Source: Methylomonas sp. EFPC3 (GTDB lineage: Bacteria > Pseudomonadota > Gammaproteobacteria > Methylococcales > Methylomonadaceae). From it: a stretch of DNA of 64,000 bases. The stretch spans positions 1,612,001-1,676,000 of the forward strand of contig NZ_CP116398.1 of NCBI RefSeq assembly GCF_029643245.1. Direction: 5' to 3'. The translations under genes and the position numbers were made by a program. Below, in pieces: positions 1 to 8,780 of the stretch. The notes below the pieces were generated by a model. It worked only from the letters and a program-made list of their open reading frames with translations, made no database searches and was not told the DNA's origin. The number at the start of each line of letters is the position of its first letter. The stretch's first letter is position 1.

Positions 1-427
1 TACAGGCATCGGCAACCACGGCATGGATTTGTTTCGGCGCGCCGACGATCGCATCGGTCGGGCAGACTTTGAAGCAGCGGGTGCAGCCGGTGCAGGTTTC
101 CTCGCTCACCCGGGCCACCATCGGCTCCTGGTCCTGAGTCTGGCTCAAATCGACTTCCACGCCCAGCAACTTGGCCAGTTGCTCCACCAGCGACGTTCCC
201 CCCGGCGGGCACAAAGTCACCGGCGCCGCGCCCGATACCACCGCTTCAGCCGCAGGCCGGCAGCCCGGATAACCGCACTGTCCGCATTGCGAACCGGGCA
301 TCAACGCCTCCACTTTTTCGATCAGCGGATCGGCCTCTACTTTCAAATACTTTCCGGCAATCCCCAGCGCCAGCCCTAGTAACAGTCCCAGTGCAGTCAG
401 AACAACGATGGCGGACAGTACGTACAT
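1..427 (-). CDS. rnfB: RnfB, electron transport complex subunit B (partial, 3' end outside window)
   Basis: Ferredoxin-like subunit of the Rnf complex, which couples ion gradient and NADH/ferredoxin redox exchange at the inner membrane and supplies low-potential electrons to nitrogenase in diazotrophs. The ATG at 427 gives a short N-terminal membrane anchor (residues 4-25), then the MPGSQCGQCGYPGC cluster motif with a further Cys at about 73, then a CTGCTRCFKVCP 4Fe-4S motif at about 112-123. The reading frame runs off the left edge, so about 140 residues are visible. It follows rnfA by 10 bp, the usual rnfAB order. Identity is firm; the rest of the operon is not visible. Confidence 0.95.
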   Translation of the reverse strand, partial: MYVLSAIVVLTALGLLLGLALGIAGKYLKVEADPLIEKVEALMPGSQCGQCGYPGCRPAAEAVVSGAAPVTLCPPGGTSLVEQLAKLLGVEVDLSQTQDQEPMVARVSEETCTGCTRCFKVCPTDAIVGAPKQIHAVVADAC

Positions 428-437
428 AATGCGCCTC

Positions 438-1019
438 TTATTTAGTATAAAGACCCGCAAACCCCATAAATGCCAGCGATAAAATGCCGGCGGTAATAAA
501 AGCGATAGGCGTCCCCGAAAAAAGCGCCGGTACCGCCATGAGCGCCAAGCGTTCACGCAGACCGGCGAAGAGCACCATCACCAGGGTAAAACCCATTGCC
601 GAGCCAAAGCCGAACAGCAGGCTTTGCACGAAATCGTATTTCTCCTGGATGTTGAGCAAGGCCACACCCAGCACCGCGCAATTCGTCGTAATCAGCGGTA
701 AGAAAATCCCCAGCACCTGGTACATGACCGGGCTGGTCTTGTGAATCACCATTTCGGTAAATTGCACCACGGCGGCGATCACCAATATAAATCCCAGCAC
801 TCGCAAAAAGCCGATATCGAACGGTATCAGCAAGCGGTGTTCCAACACCCAGCTGGCGGCGGATGCCAGCGTCAACACGAAGGTGGTTGCCAAACCCATA
901 CCCAGTGCCGTGTCGAGCTTATTGGACACGCCCATGAACGGGCATAATCCGAGAAACTTGACCAGCACGACGTTATTGACCAACGCCGTACCCAATATCA
1001 GAAGTAAGTATTCGCTCAT
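438..1019 (-). CDS. rnfA: RnfA, electron transport complex subunit A
   Basis: Integral membrane subunit of the Rnf complex, 193 aa, about six hydrophobic segments, normal length for RnfA. It begins [19 protein letters not shown], the classic RnfA start, and carries the [10 protein letters not shown] and [14 protein letters not shown] segments, whose Cys residues are conserved in the RnfA/RnfE pair. A longer frame exists upstream to 1067, but the family start is the ATG at 1019; the extension would also run through the predicted sigma-54 promoter at 1052-1066, which puts the transcript start near 1040. First gene of a leftward rnf operon divergent from nifLA, the arrangement known for rnf1 in Azotobacter. 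Confidence 0.96.
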   Translation of the reverse strand: MSEYLLLILGTALVNNVVLVKFLGLCPFMGVSNKLDTALGMGLATTFVLTLASAASWVLEHRLLIPFDIGFLRVLGFILVIAAVVQFTEMVIHKTSPVMYQVLGIFLPLITTNCAVLGVALLNIQEKYDFVQSLLFGFGSAMGFTLVMVLFAGLRERLALMAVPALFSGTPIAFITAGILSLAFMGFAGLYTK

Positions 1020-1051
1020 CGCCTTAAACCTGGTGTTTTGCAATGTAATCA

Positions 1052-1066
1052 GCATCAATTGTGCCA
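1052..1066 (-). promoter_or_regulatory. Sigma-54 type promoter for rnf operon
   Basis: On the minus strand the sequence reads TGGCAC-AATTG-ATGCT, with GG and GC ten bases apart as required for sigma-54 (consensus TGGCACG-N4-TTGCW). The -12 half has one deviation (ATGC for TTGC). It predicts a start near 1040, 20 bases before the rnfA ATG. The TGT-N10-ACA element at 1133-1148 is centred about 100 bp upstream, a normal distance for NifA action. Pattern match by eye only. Confidence 0.6.
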
Positions 1067-1087
1067 ACGCTGCAAAGGCCCGTCAGC

Positions 1088-1103
1088 TCACCGTTTTAGT
1101 GCA
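1088..1103 (-). promoter_or_regulatory. Possible NtrC-type site
   Basis: The minus strand reads TGCACTAAAACGGTGA, one mismatch from the GCAC-N6-GGTGC pattern of NtrC enhancers. It lies between the two divergent sigma-54 type promoters, about 160 bp upstream of the predicted nifL start site. A single near-match of this length can occur by chance, so this is a weak call. Confidence 0.25.
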
Positions 1104-1132
1104 AAAACCGCAAAATCGGCCCCACAAATTTC

Positions 1133-1148
1133 TGTGTCAAAAAACACA
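1133..1148. promoter_or_regulatory. NifA upstream activator site (TGT-N10-ACA)
   Basis: An exact TGT-N10-ACA element (TGTGTCAAAAAACACA) inside a longer near-perfect palindrome with TCTGTGT and ACACAGA arms. This is the known NifA binding pattern. It sits about 100 bp upstream of the predicted rnf start and about 117 bp upstream of the predicted nifL start, so one site could serve both divergent promoters. The arms are more symmetrical than the bare consensus requires. Confidence 0.6.
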
Positions 1149-1231
1149 GAGGCAAAACAACCGGGTTTAAAATTGTCGCAAACCGCACAAATCGTCAGGA
1201 TTTATCGAGCGTAGGCAGGCAAATTCGTATT

Positions 1232-1247
1232 TGGCGCCCAAATTGCA
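1232..1247 (+). promoter_or_regulatory. Sigma-54 type promoter for nifLA
   Basis: TGGCGC-CCAAA-TTGCA: GG and GC are ten bases apart and the -12 half is an exact TTGCA; the -24 half differs from TGGCAC at one base. Predicted start is near 1258, so the upstream in-frame ATG at 1247 would lie outside the message and translation must begin at 1283 or 1289. If real, nifLA is expressed from a sigma-54 promoter, as in Klebsiella, rather than from a housekeeping one. Confidence 0.6.
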
Positions 1248-1282
1248 TGTGTTTTGTGGACTTCATCAATCAGACGAGATCT

Positions 1283-2926
1283 ATGCGCATGAGCAAATCG
1301 ACTCCAGACTTTCTGCAAAGCCAGATCGATAGCGAAACCGCCGAACTGCTAACGGCCGCGCCCGGAAGCAGTCCGGCAGTAGCCGTTGCCAAAACGCCGA
1401 GCAAAACGCTGCCGTTTTCGTTGTTCGTTAAGGCCGTCGAGCAGGCGCCGGTGGCGATTTCGATTACCGACAAGAAAGCCAACATTCTTTATATCAACGA
1501 CGCATTCACCGAAGTGACCGGCTACAACGCGGCGGAAATTCTCGGTAAAAACGAATCGCAACTGTCCGACAAGTCCACCCCCAGACAAATCTATTACGAC
1601 TTGTGGCACACCATATCCCGTAAACAGGTCTGGCATGGGCAATTAGTCAACCGGCAAAAGATGGGACAACGTTATCTGGCCGATTTGACCATCGCGCCGA
1701 TGCTGGACGAAAGAGGAGCGATCAGCCATTACATCGGCATGCACCGCGACGTGACCCAAGCCCACTACGCCGAACAACAGGTCAACAACCAGAAGCAACT
1801 GATTGAATCGGTATTGAACGCTTCGCCGGTAGCGATGGCGGTGCTGGACAGCGACAAACGCGTAGTGCTGGACAACCAAATGTACAAGATGCTGATCAGC
1901 GAATTGGACAAAGACGAGCCGGCCCTGTTTTTTCTGGATGCGTTGGAGCAAGAAATGGGCGACTTGTGGAGCGCCGACATCAACCGCCACCAAGGTTTCG
2001 CCAACCGGGAAATCCGGATCGAAGGCAGCGGCTTGCGCGGGGCTCGCTGGTTTTCCTGCTCCGGCAACTGGTTCATCGAAAACGACGTCTGCGCCGACAG
2101 TTTTTTTGCCCGCCAGTCCAAGGATTATTTGTTGTTGACGCTCAACGACATCACCACCTTGCGCCGGCAACAAGAAAAGTTACAGATTCAGTCGTTACGG
2201 ACTTTGCTTGCCGAAGAGGAACATATCCGCAGCATACGCGAGACCTTGCTGGGCGCGATGCACCAAATTCGCCAGCCCTTGAATCAAATCAATGCAGCGA
2301 TTCAAATCATGGGCCAACGTAACGACGCCAGCAACGGCCCGTTACGCGAATTACTCGGCCAAGTGCAAAAAATGGGTGAAGAAACCCTGGAAACGCTGCA
2401 ACGTTGCGTGCCGGAAATCCCGGAAGCGGCGGTGGTACCGGTCAATCTGAACCAACTGCTGCACGAAGTCATGCTGTTACACAGCAATAAATTCCTGGCC
2501 AACGGCGTCGTGGTCGACTGGCTGCCGAATCCGGTATTGCCCAATGTTCTCGGCTCCGAAAACAAATTGCGCATGCTGTTCAAACAACTGATCGATAACG
2601 CAGTGGATGCGATGAACCGCGCCGGTAGCCGCGAACGGCTGATCAAAATCACGACGGCGACCGACCGCGACTGGGTCAACGTCACTATTTCCGACAGCGG
2701 GCCGGGGATTCCGGCCAACCAGCGCAGCAAGGTGTTCGAGCCGTTTTTCACCACCTCGCAAAACCTGAAGAGCGCACAGGCCGGCATGGGTCTGGTGATG
2801 GTCAAGGAAATCGTCAATCAGCACAGCGGTATGATCGAAATCGATCCCGATTACCAAAACGGCTGCAGTTTCAAACTCGGCTTTCCCTGTCAAAAAAATT
2901 CCGCCATGGTGAGCATCCATGACTGA
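1283..2926 (+). CDS. nifL: NifL, redox/nitrogen-sensing anti-activator of NifA
   Basis: Cytoplasmic flavoprotein that inhibits NifA in response to oxygen and fixed nitrogen. About 547 aa from the ATG at 1283 (or 545 from 1289); the frame is open from 1247, but that ATG overlaps the predicted -12 promoter element. An N-terminal PAS domain begins VEQAPVAISITDKKANILY and should hold FAD; a second PAS-like segment follows (LNASPVAMAVLDSDKRVVL). The histidine-kinase-like part has an H-box MHQIRQPLNQI, N-box (LIDNAVDAM), G1 (SDSGPGIP) and G2 (AGMGLVMVKEIV). The conserved His is present, though known NifL proteins do not phosphorylate NifA. The stop overlaps the nifA start by 8 bp, giving translational coupling and balanced NifL:NifA. 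Confidence 0.95.
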   Translation: MRMSKSTPDFLQSQIDSETAELLTAAPGSSPAVAVAKTPSKTLPFSLFVKAVEQAPVAISITDKKANILYINDAFTEVTGYNAAEILGKNESQLSDKSTPRQIYYDLWHTISRKQVWHGQLVNRQKMGQRYLADLTIAPMLDERGAISHYIGMHRDVTQAHYAEQQVNNQKQLIESVLNASPVAMAVLDSDKRVVLDNQMYKMLISELDKDEPALFFLDALEQEMGDLWSADINRHQGFANREIRIEGSGLRGARWFSCSGNWFIENDVCADSFFARQSKDYLLLTLNDITTLRRQQEKLQIQSLRTLLAEEEHIRSIRETLLGAMHQIRQPLNQINAAIQIMGQRNDASNGPLRELLGQVQKMGEETLETLQRCVPEIPEAAVVPVNLNQLLHEVMLLHSNKFLANGVVVDWLPNPVLPNVLGSENKLRMLFKQLIDNAVDAMNRAGSRERLIKITTATDRDWVNVTISDSGPGIPANQRSKVFEPFFTTSQNLKSAQAGMGLVMVKEIVNQHSGMIEIDPDYQNGCSFKLGFPCQKNSAMVSIHD

Positions 2927-4445
2927 ACGATTATTACTGGTCGAATCGGAGCTGGATACGCTCTACATGGTCAGCCAGTTGCTGAACAGCACCCACGAGT
3001 TACGCAGCAAACTCAAAGGCATTCTGGAGATTTTGCACAAACGTAGCGGCTTGCGCTTCGGCATGATCACCCTGCGCGACATCGAAGACGACAGCATGGG
3101 CATCTGCGAGATATACGGCGAAGGCATCGACCGCTCGGTACGTTACCAGCCCGGCGAAGGCCTGGTCGGGGCGATTTTGGATGAAGGCAGCACGATTGTA
3201 GTCGAACGCATCGCCGACGAACCGCGGTTCCTGAGCCGCTTGGGGCTTTACGATCCGGACCTACCCTTCATCGGCTCGCCGCTGGCGGTGGAACAAGGTG
3301 AAGTGGTCGGGATTCTGGCCGCCCAACCCTGCGACGCCACGTTTCTGGGCGAACGTGCCCGCTTCATGGAAATGGTCGCCAACCTGATCGCGCATAGCGT
3401 CAACATGCTGCGGGTGATGGAACGCAAACAAAACGAGCTGTTGAATGAACGCGATTATCTGAAGCAGACCCTGGTCAAAAACTATCGCTTCGAAAACATC
3501 ATCGGCCACTCCGAACCGATGTTGAAGGTGTTCGACATCATTCGTCAGGTGGCGAAATGGCATACCACAGTGCTGATCCGCGGCGAATCCGGCACCGGTA
3601 AGGAAGTGGTCGCCAGCTCGATCCATTTCAATTCGGCCTGCGCCAACGGCCCGTTTCTGAAGCTGAACTGCGCCGCGCTGCCGGACACCTTGCTGGAATC
3701 GGAATTGTTCGGCCATGAAAAAGGCGCCTTCAGCGGCGCGATCGGCCAACGCAAAGGCCGCTTCGAGTTGGCCGACGGCGGCACGCTGTTCCTGGACGAA
3801 ATCGGCGAGATCTCGGCGTCGTTCCAGGCCAAGTTGCTGCGAGTACTGCAGGAAGGCGAGTTCGAACGGGTCGGCGGCGTGCGCACGCTGAAAGTCAACG
3901 TCCGCATCATCGCCGCGACCAATCGCAATCTGGAGCAGGAAGTGGCCGACGGTAATTTCCGCGAGGACTTGTATTACCGGCTCAACGTCATGCCGATCAA
4001 CATGCCGCCGTTGCGGGAGCGGATCGAGGACATCCCGGAACTGTCGGCCTTTTTATTGAACCGGATCTCCAAACAACAGGGCGGCCGGCCCCTGGAAATC
4101 AAGGAAAGTGCAATCCGCATCCTGATGAAACACGACTGGCCCGGCAACGTCCGCGAACTGGAAAACCGGCTGGAACGCGCCGCGATCATGAGCGCCGACG
4201 GCACTATCGACCGCGACGTGATTGCCAGCACCGGTCTGGAAAACGAAATCGGCATCAGCCGCACGCCGCAATCGATCAAGCATATCGATCTGCACGACGA
4301 GAGCATGGACGAGCGGGAACGGGTGATTGCCGCGCTGGAGCAAAGCGGCTGGGTACAAGCCAAGGCGGCCCGCTTGCTGGACATGACGCCGCGGCAAATC
4401 GCTTACCGGATCCAAACCTTGAATATCAACGTCAAACAAATCTAA
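2919..4445 (+). CDS. nifA: NifA, sigma-54 dependent activator of nitrogen fixation genes
   Basis: Enhancer-binding protein that drives nif promoters with sigma-54. 508 aa, normal length. N-terminal GAF domain about residues 22-165; AAA+ domain with Walker A GESGTGKE at 222-229, sigma-54 contact loop GAFSGA at 269-274 (usual form GAFTGA), Walker B GTLFLDEIGE at 288-297; C-terminal Fis-type helix-turn-helix about 478-502 (AKAARLLDMTPRQIAYRI). The linker before the helix-turn-helix lacks the Cys pair of oxygen-sensitive NifA proteins, which fits control by NifL. Starts within the end of nifL. Confidence 0.97.
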   Translation: MTERLLLVESELDTLYMVSQLLNSTHELRSKLKGILEILHKRSGLRFGMITLRDIEDDSMGICEIYGEGIDRSVRYQPGEGLVGAILDEGSTIVVERIADEPRFLSRLGLYDPDLPFIGSPLAVEQGEVVGILAAQPCDATFLGERARFMEMVANLIAHSVNMLRVMERKQNELLNERDYLKQTLVKNYRFENIIGHSEPMLKVFDIIRQVAKWHTTVLIRGESGTGKEVVASSIHFNSACANGPFLKLNCAALPDTLLESELFGHEKGAFSGAIGQRKGRFELADGGTLFLDEIGEISASFQAKLLRVLQEGEFERVGGVRTLKVNVRIIAATNRNLEQEVADGNFREDLYYRLNVMPINMPPLRERIEDIPELSAFLLNRISKQQGGRPLEIKESAIRILMKHDWPGNVRELENRLERAAIMSADGTIDRDVIASTGLENEIGISRTPQSIKHIDLHDESMDERERVIAALEQSGWVQAKAARLLDMTPRQIAYRIQTLNINVKQI

Positions 4446-4447
4446 GC

Positions 4448-4497
4448 AGGCTCGAAAACCCGCAACAGCAGGCCGGCATGCCTGCCGGCCCGAGCCT
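4448..4497 (+). terminator. Hairpin after nifA, possible terminator
   Basis: Just after the nifA stop, an 8-bp GC stem (GGCCGGCA, loop TGCC, TGCCGGCC at 4471-4490) sits inside an outer AGGCTCG/CGAGCCT pair at 4448-4454 and 4491-4497. No T tract follows, so a Rho-independent role is uncertain. Confidence 0.4.
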
Positions 4498-4732
4498 CCC
4501 CGCAGCCACCGCTTTCCTGCGGAAACCGGAGACTCTCCGTGCGAATTCCCGATAACAGCGGTTCGGCCTGACGAATCGATCACTCCCGGCAAGCTGCCAG
4601 GGTTTGCCGAATACTAGCCGACGCACTGCCTTTGGCTACAGCATTCTCGTCCCCCTGCCCTTCTGCTATAGTCAGAAGCATCCGATGAATTGGATTTGGT
4701 CAGGCTCGGCGCGGTAGCGCCGCAGGCTTTAG

Positions 4733-4861
4733 CAGGTTGGTGAAAAACTCTTTTTTGGCTTTGAATGACTCTATATTTAGTGGCGATGAAGCCGATTTCC
4801 TACTAAATGCTGGTTCGATTGAGCAAAATTAGCGTCTCAAATATGGTTTTTCACCAACCTG
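4733..4861. mobile_element. 129-bp MITE related to an IS5-family element
   Basis: Bounded by perfect inverted repeats CAGGTTGGTGAAAAAC (16 bp) and flanked by a TTAG direct repeat at 4729-4732 and 4862-4865. The ends differ by one base from those of the IS5-family element at 57201-58555 (CAGGCTGGTGAAAAAC), and TTAG fits the YTAR targets of IS5 elements. It has no coding capacity. Probably a non-autonomous derivative moved by a related transposase. Confidence 0.75.
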
Positions 4862-4931
4862 TTAGCCCATAAAGCCAAACAATAGGCGGACCTGATCTTT
4901 AGAAAACCTAGTCGCAATTAATACCGAACTG

Positions 4932-6014
4932 ATGAAGTGGCCCAATAACCCGTTCCAGATTACCCACGCCGACCATAATACGATCGTTTCAATGGAAGGC
5001 ATTCGCGGCTTTGCGGTATTTTTGGTTTTTGTCGTGCATTACACGACGCTGGCAAAACCCTGGATCAATCCCGGCAGTTTCACTTACGCGGTTGCAGCCT
5101 ATTTACAAAGCGTAGGCAATATCGGCGTCGACTTATTTTTCGTGTTGAGCGGTTTCCTGATTTACGGAATGCTGATTAAAAAAAGAAAGCCTTTTTTAAA
5201 CTATGTCAGGCGGAGAATTCAGAGAATTTACCCAACGTTTACCGCAGTATTTATTATTTATCTAGCGCTGTCGATCGTTTTTCCAAACGAATCCAAAATA
5301 CCGTCCAGCCCGGTCCACGGTACGATTTACGTTATTAAAAACTACTTATTGTTGCCCGGTCTGTTCAACATCCAACCCATAATAACCGTTGCCTGGTCCT
5401 TAAGTTACGAATTTTTTTATTATTTAATCACGCCTTTAGTTATTTTTTGCTTCAATCTCAGATCTTGGCCCCACAAGTTTCGGGTCCTGTTATTTTTGTT
5501 CGTCAGCGTTTTAATGTTCGTTTACTTCAGCCATTATCCCAGGCATATACGTCTGCTGATGTTTATTTCCGGGATACTGCTTTACGAAACGGTGAGCCAC
5601 TATCCGCTGCGAAAGCCGCTATACCTGGGCCTGCCAGCACTGATTATGGCGCTCGGCTCCGTTGCGATCTTGCAAAAACTAAATATCGACGACTATTGGC
5701 GCTACCCGATTCTATTCGTTCTTTTTTATATTTTTTGCTTGGAATGTTTCAGCCCGCCTAATTTCAGCGCAAGGTTGTTTTCTTTGGACCCTATTCGCTG
5801 GCTGGGCAATATGAGTTATTCATACTATCTCATGCACGGACTGGCGCTAAAATTCATATTCCTGATTGCCACGCATACCTATCCGCCGATCAACGATCAC
5901 GCCTTTTTATTTTGGGTATTTCTGCCGGCAGCGTTTTGCCTGACATTAGTGCCATCGGCTTTATTGTTCGTTTACGTCGAGAAACCCTACTCATTGAGTC
6001 CAAGGTCAGCCTGA
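4932..6014 (+). CDS. Acyltransferase 3 family membrane protein
   Basis: OafA/YrhL-type integral membrane acyltransferase, which usually transfers acetyl or other acyl groups to surface polysaccharide or lipid. 360 aa with about ten hydrophobic segments. The start MEGIRGFAVFLVFVVHY holds the conserved Arg and His (RG and HY), followed by NIGVDLFFVLSGFLIYGML and RRRIQRIYPTF, all family hallmarks. Pyrimidine-rich, somewhat lower in GC than neighbours. It stands alone after the MITE; the substrate cannot be told. No clear ribosome-binding site precedes the ATG at 4932. Confidence 0.9.
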   Translation: MKWPNNPFQITHADHNTIVSMEGIRGFAVFLVFVVHYTTLAKPWINPGSFTYAVAAYLQSVGNIGVDLFFVLSGFLIYGMLIKKRKPFLNYVRRRIQRIYPTFTAVFIIYLALSIVFPNESKIPSSPVHGTIYVIKNYLLLPGLFNIQPIITVAWSLSYEFFYYLITPLVIFCFNLRSWPHKFRVLLFLFVSVLMFVYFSHYPRHIRLLMFISGILLYETVSHYPLRKPLYLGLPALIMALGSVAILQKLNIDDYWRYPILFVLFYIFCLECFSPPNFSARLFSLDPIRWLGNMSYSYYLMHGLALKFIFLIATHTYPPINDHAFLFWVFLPAAFCLTLVPSALLFVYVEKPYSLSPRSA

Positions 6015-6046
6015 CGCCCGTCGATGACCCTCCGCTTTGATCCTGC

Positions 6047-6646
6047 TCAAACCGGTTCTTCGACCACTTTCCGGTAATTTTGCAGCATGGCGTAATACGG
6101 GTGTAAAGCGATCATCAACGCTCGGTAAAGCGTAAAAGCATCGGTCGGGTCTTTCTGTTTCAGCTCGGCGATTTCAGTCAGAAACCGGTACAGCATTTTG
6201 ACGAAATTCTCGATCGTCATCGCCAGCCAGGCGTCGTTGGTGATCCATTTGTCGATAAACTCGTCCAACCGGGCGAAAGTCGTCTTCAACAACGGGTATG
6301 CGGTTTGAGTTTCCTTGAATTCCCGCAGCAGCATATAGTCCACGTACGCCCGCTCGGACGTCAGCCGCGGCCGATTGGTGATGCCGAGGTAGCTGGCTTT
6401 GTAATCGGCATAGGCAGCATCGTACCGATTGCAAAACTCGGTCTCGTTGTCTATTTCCAGCCAAGGCGCTAAAACGGCAGCCGTTTCGGCGAAGCAATCG
6501 CGTATCGCATTGCCTATTTTGTCGAGTTGCTCGACGAAGGCGGGTTTGGCCAATTCGCCCTTGATCAGCGTTTCAATTGCAGCCAACTCGCTTGCCGTGA
6601 CGCAAACCGTGGCCAGTTCCTTGGTTAATTTAAGTTCGATTGCCAT
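6047..6646 (-). CDS. Conserved protein of unknown function, 199 aa
   Basis: Soluble, helix-rich, acidic protein without signal peptide or membrane segment. Contains several aromatic-rich helices (residues about 75-110 and 130-185). I do not recognise a domain. Convergent with the acyltransferase gene (32 bp apart) and followed upstream on the same strand by the YegP-like gene, 59 bp away, so the two may be one transcript. Composition is like that of neighbouring core genes, which argues for a real gene. Confidence 0.75.
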   Translation of the reverse strand: MAIELKLTKELATVCVTASELAAIETLIKGELAKPAFVEQLDKIGNAIRDCFAETAAVLAPWLEIDNETEFCNRYDAAYADYKASYLGITNRPRLTSERAYVDYMLLREFKETQTAYPLLKTTFARLDEFIDKWITNDAWLAMTIENFVKMLYRFLTEIAELKQKDPTDAFTLYRALMIALHPYYAMLQNYRKVVEEPV

Positions 6647-6705
6647 AGTGCCGTTACCCGATTCCGCTATCTGAATAAAGCCGATGCATGCCGCGCCCTG
6701 GCGCG

Positions 6706-7041
6706 TCAGGCGGTCAAATCGACGATTTCGGCAACGCAGGCGTTGTCTTTGACGGTGTGCAGCGCGTTATCGAACACCATGGCCGAGCTGTATAAAACGC
6801 TTTTGACGATGATGTCACCCTTGGTATCTTTGATGACGAAGAAGGTATCGCCCTCGGGCACCTTGCCGGCGGCGATCTGCTGGCTCATCAGCGAGCCGGT
6901 CCGGACTTCCTTAATTGCCTTTAGCGCTTCGTCCTTGTTGCCGTAATCGGCGCTCATCAAAATCAGCTCGCCTTTACCGTTCAAAAAATGAAAGAAATAC
7001 TGGTTGTCGTCGTTGGTTTTCAGTTCGAAAGTCGCTGGCAT
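6706..7041 (-). CDS. YegP family protein (DUF1508 repeats)
   Basis: 111 aa with two copies of the YegP/DUF1508 fold: FELKTNDDNQYFFHFLNGKG at the start and FFVIKDTKGDIIVKSVLY in the second half, each followed by a helix that includes NKDEALKAI or DNALHTV. The family is small, soluble and of unknown function. The ATG at 7041 has a GGAG ribosome-binding site six bases upstream; the open frame extends four codons further to a TTG, which would place that site inside the gene. Confidence 0.85.
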   Translation of the reverse strand: MPATFELKTNDDNQYFFHFLNGKGELILMSADYGNKDEALKAIKEVRTGSLMSQQIAAGKVPEGDTFFVIKDTKGDIIVKSVLYSSAMVFDNALHTVKDNACVAEIVDLTA

Positions 7042-7466
7042 GGGCTGCTCCAAAATTTAAGGCTGGGATTAAACGGGTCGCCGATTAAAATTCAGCCCTT
7101 CGCTGGCTTGAATACCGTTGCAGCAAACCTACTGCCGGACAATCGAAGGGTTGCAGGCTGCCCTCAGTAGCCGACAGCAAGCCTTATGCCAATAAAAACC
7201 CTTTTAAAATCAGTCACAACTCCAATGTCATACCTCACATTGTCGGCTTTGCCACACAACATCGACGCCGATTTATTCACTGCTGCTGTGAAATGTTCGG
7301 CCAATATAAGAAACGGCTTGGCAGCATGCGCCAGGCATCGGGCCGATTACTCAACGTAATTAGAACGATCTAACCCGCCGCGGCGCTCCGCATCGCAAGC
7401 TTCGGCGTTAGACGCAGCGCCGATTCGGCTTTATCATGCCCCCTCCGCCAAACCGCAAAATCGCCC
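7042..7466. other. Intergenic, 425 bp, no gene seen
   Basis: Between divergent genes. No convincing reading frame, RNA gene or strong hairpin seen. It should contain promoters for yegP-like (leftward) and the DUF2130 gene (rightward), but none stands out. Confidence 0.5.
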
Positions 7467-8750
7467 ATGACCGAAGCTACCATCACCTGCCCCAATTGCA
7501 GCACCGCCGTGCCGCTGACCGAATCACTGGCCGCGCCGCTGATCGCCGCGACACGCAAACAGTTCGAGGAACAGATCAAACAAAAAGACGCCGACATCGC
7601 CCAGCGCGAGCAAGGCCTGAAACAGCAGCAACAGCAATTACAGGACGCCCAACGCGAACTGGAAAATCAGGTCAAACAACAAGTCGAGAAACAGCTACAA
7701 ACCGAACGCCAACGCGTCATCGAAGAAGAAAGCCGCAAGGCCAAACTGGCCGCCGCCGCCGAGCTGGAGCATAAAAACCGCGAACTGGCCGACCTGACCG
7801 AAGTATTGAAAGTCCGCGACGCCAAACTGGCCGAAGCCCAACAAGCCCAGGCCGAACTGATTAAAAAGCAACGCGAACTCGATGACGCCAAACGCGAACT
7901 GGAACTGACCGTCGAAAAACGGGTGCAGGACAACCTGAGCCAAGTCCGCGATCAGGCCAAACGCGAAGCCGAGGAAGGATTGAAACTGCGAGTGCTGGAA
8001 AAAGACCAGACCATCGCCGCGATGCAGCAAAAAATCGAGGAACTCAAACAAAAAGCCGAACAAGGCTCGCAGCAACTGCAAGGCGAAGTCCAAGAGCTGG
8101 AGCTGGAAAACCTGTTGCGTGCCAAGTTCCCGTTCGACAGCATCGAACCGGTCGCCAAAGGCGAATTCGGCGGCGACGTGTTACAGCGCGTCGCCGGCCC
8201 TTCGGGCACCCCGGCCGGCAGCATCTTGTGGGAATCCAAACGCACCAAAAACTGGAGCGACGGCTGGCTGGTGAAACTGCGCGAAGACCAGCGCACCGCC
8301 AAGGCCGAACTGGCGGTAATCGTCAGCCAGACCCTGCCCAAAGACGTGGAAACCTTCGACGTCATCGACGGCGTCTGGGTCACCGGCCCGCGCGCCGCGT
8401 TGCCGGTCGCGACCATACTTCGCCATACCCTGTTGGAAATCGGCCTGGCCCGCCTCGCCGCCGAAGGCCAGCACGGCAAAACCGAGATGGTTTACCAATA
8501 TCTGACCGGCCCGCGTTTTCGGCAACGGGTCGAAGCCATCGTCGAAGCCTTCTCGACCATGCAGGAAGACCTGGACAAGGAACGCAAAGCCATCCTCAAG
8601 CAATGGGCCAAACGCGAAGCGCAAATCGAGCGGGTCATGAACGCCACGGTCGGCATGTACGGCGATTTGCAAGGCATCGCCGGCAAGTCCTTGCAGGAGA
8701 TCGAAGGCTTGGAGATGCGGGCGTTGGGGGTGGATGAAGACTCGGATTGA
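7467..8750 (+). CDS. DUF2130 family coiled-coil protein
   Basis: 427 aa. The first residues carry one CPNC pair; residues about 30-210 are a long Gln/Glu/Lys-rich coiled coil; the C-terminal DUF2130 domain follows. The stretch FPFDSIEPVAKGEFGGDV followed by ILWESKRTKNWSDGW resembles the D-(x)n-ExK core of PD-(D/E)XK nucleases (inference from spacing). The family is widespread in bacteria without an agreed function; a DNA-related role like that of RmuC has the same architecture. Monocistronic; a REP-type palindrome lies 30 bp downstream. Confidence 0.9.
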   Translation: MTEATITCPNCSTAVPLTESLAAPLIAATRKQFEEQIKQKDADIAQREQGLKQQQQQLQDAQRELENQVKQQVEKQLQTERQRVIEEESRKAKLAAAAELEHKNRELADLTEVLKVRDAKLAEAQQAQAELIKKQRELDDAKRELELTVEKRVQDNLSQVRDQAKREAEEGLKLRVLEKDQTIAAMQQKIEELKQKAEQGSQQLQGEVQELELENLLRAKFPFDSIEPVAKGEFGGDVLQRVAGPSGTPAGSILWESKRTKNWSDGWLVKLREDQRTAKAELAVIVSQTLPKDVETFDVIDGVWVTGPRAALPVATILRHTLLEIGLARLAAEGQHGKTEMVYQYLTGPRFRQRVEAIVEAFSTMQEDLDKERKAILKQWAKREAQIERVMNATVGMYGDLQGIAGKSLQEIEGLEMRALGVDEDSD

Positions 8751-8780
8751 GCCATAGCCCTGCTGGTCGATCCGGCTTCT

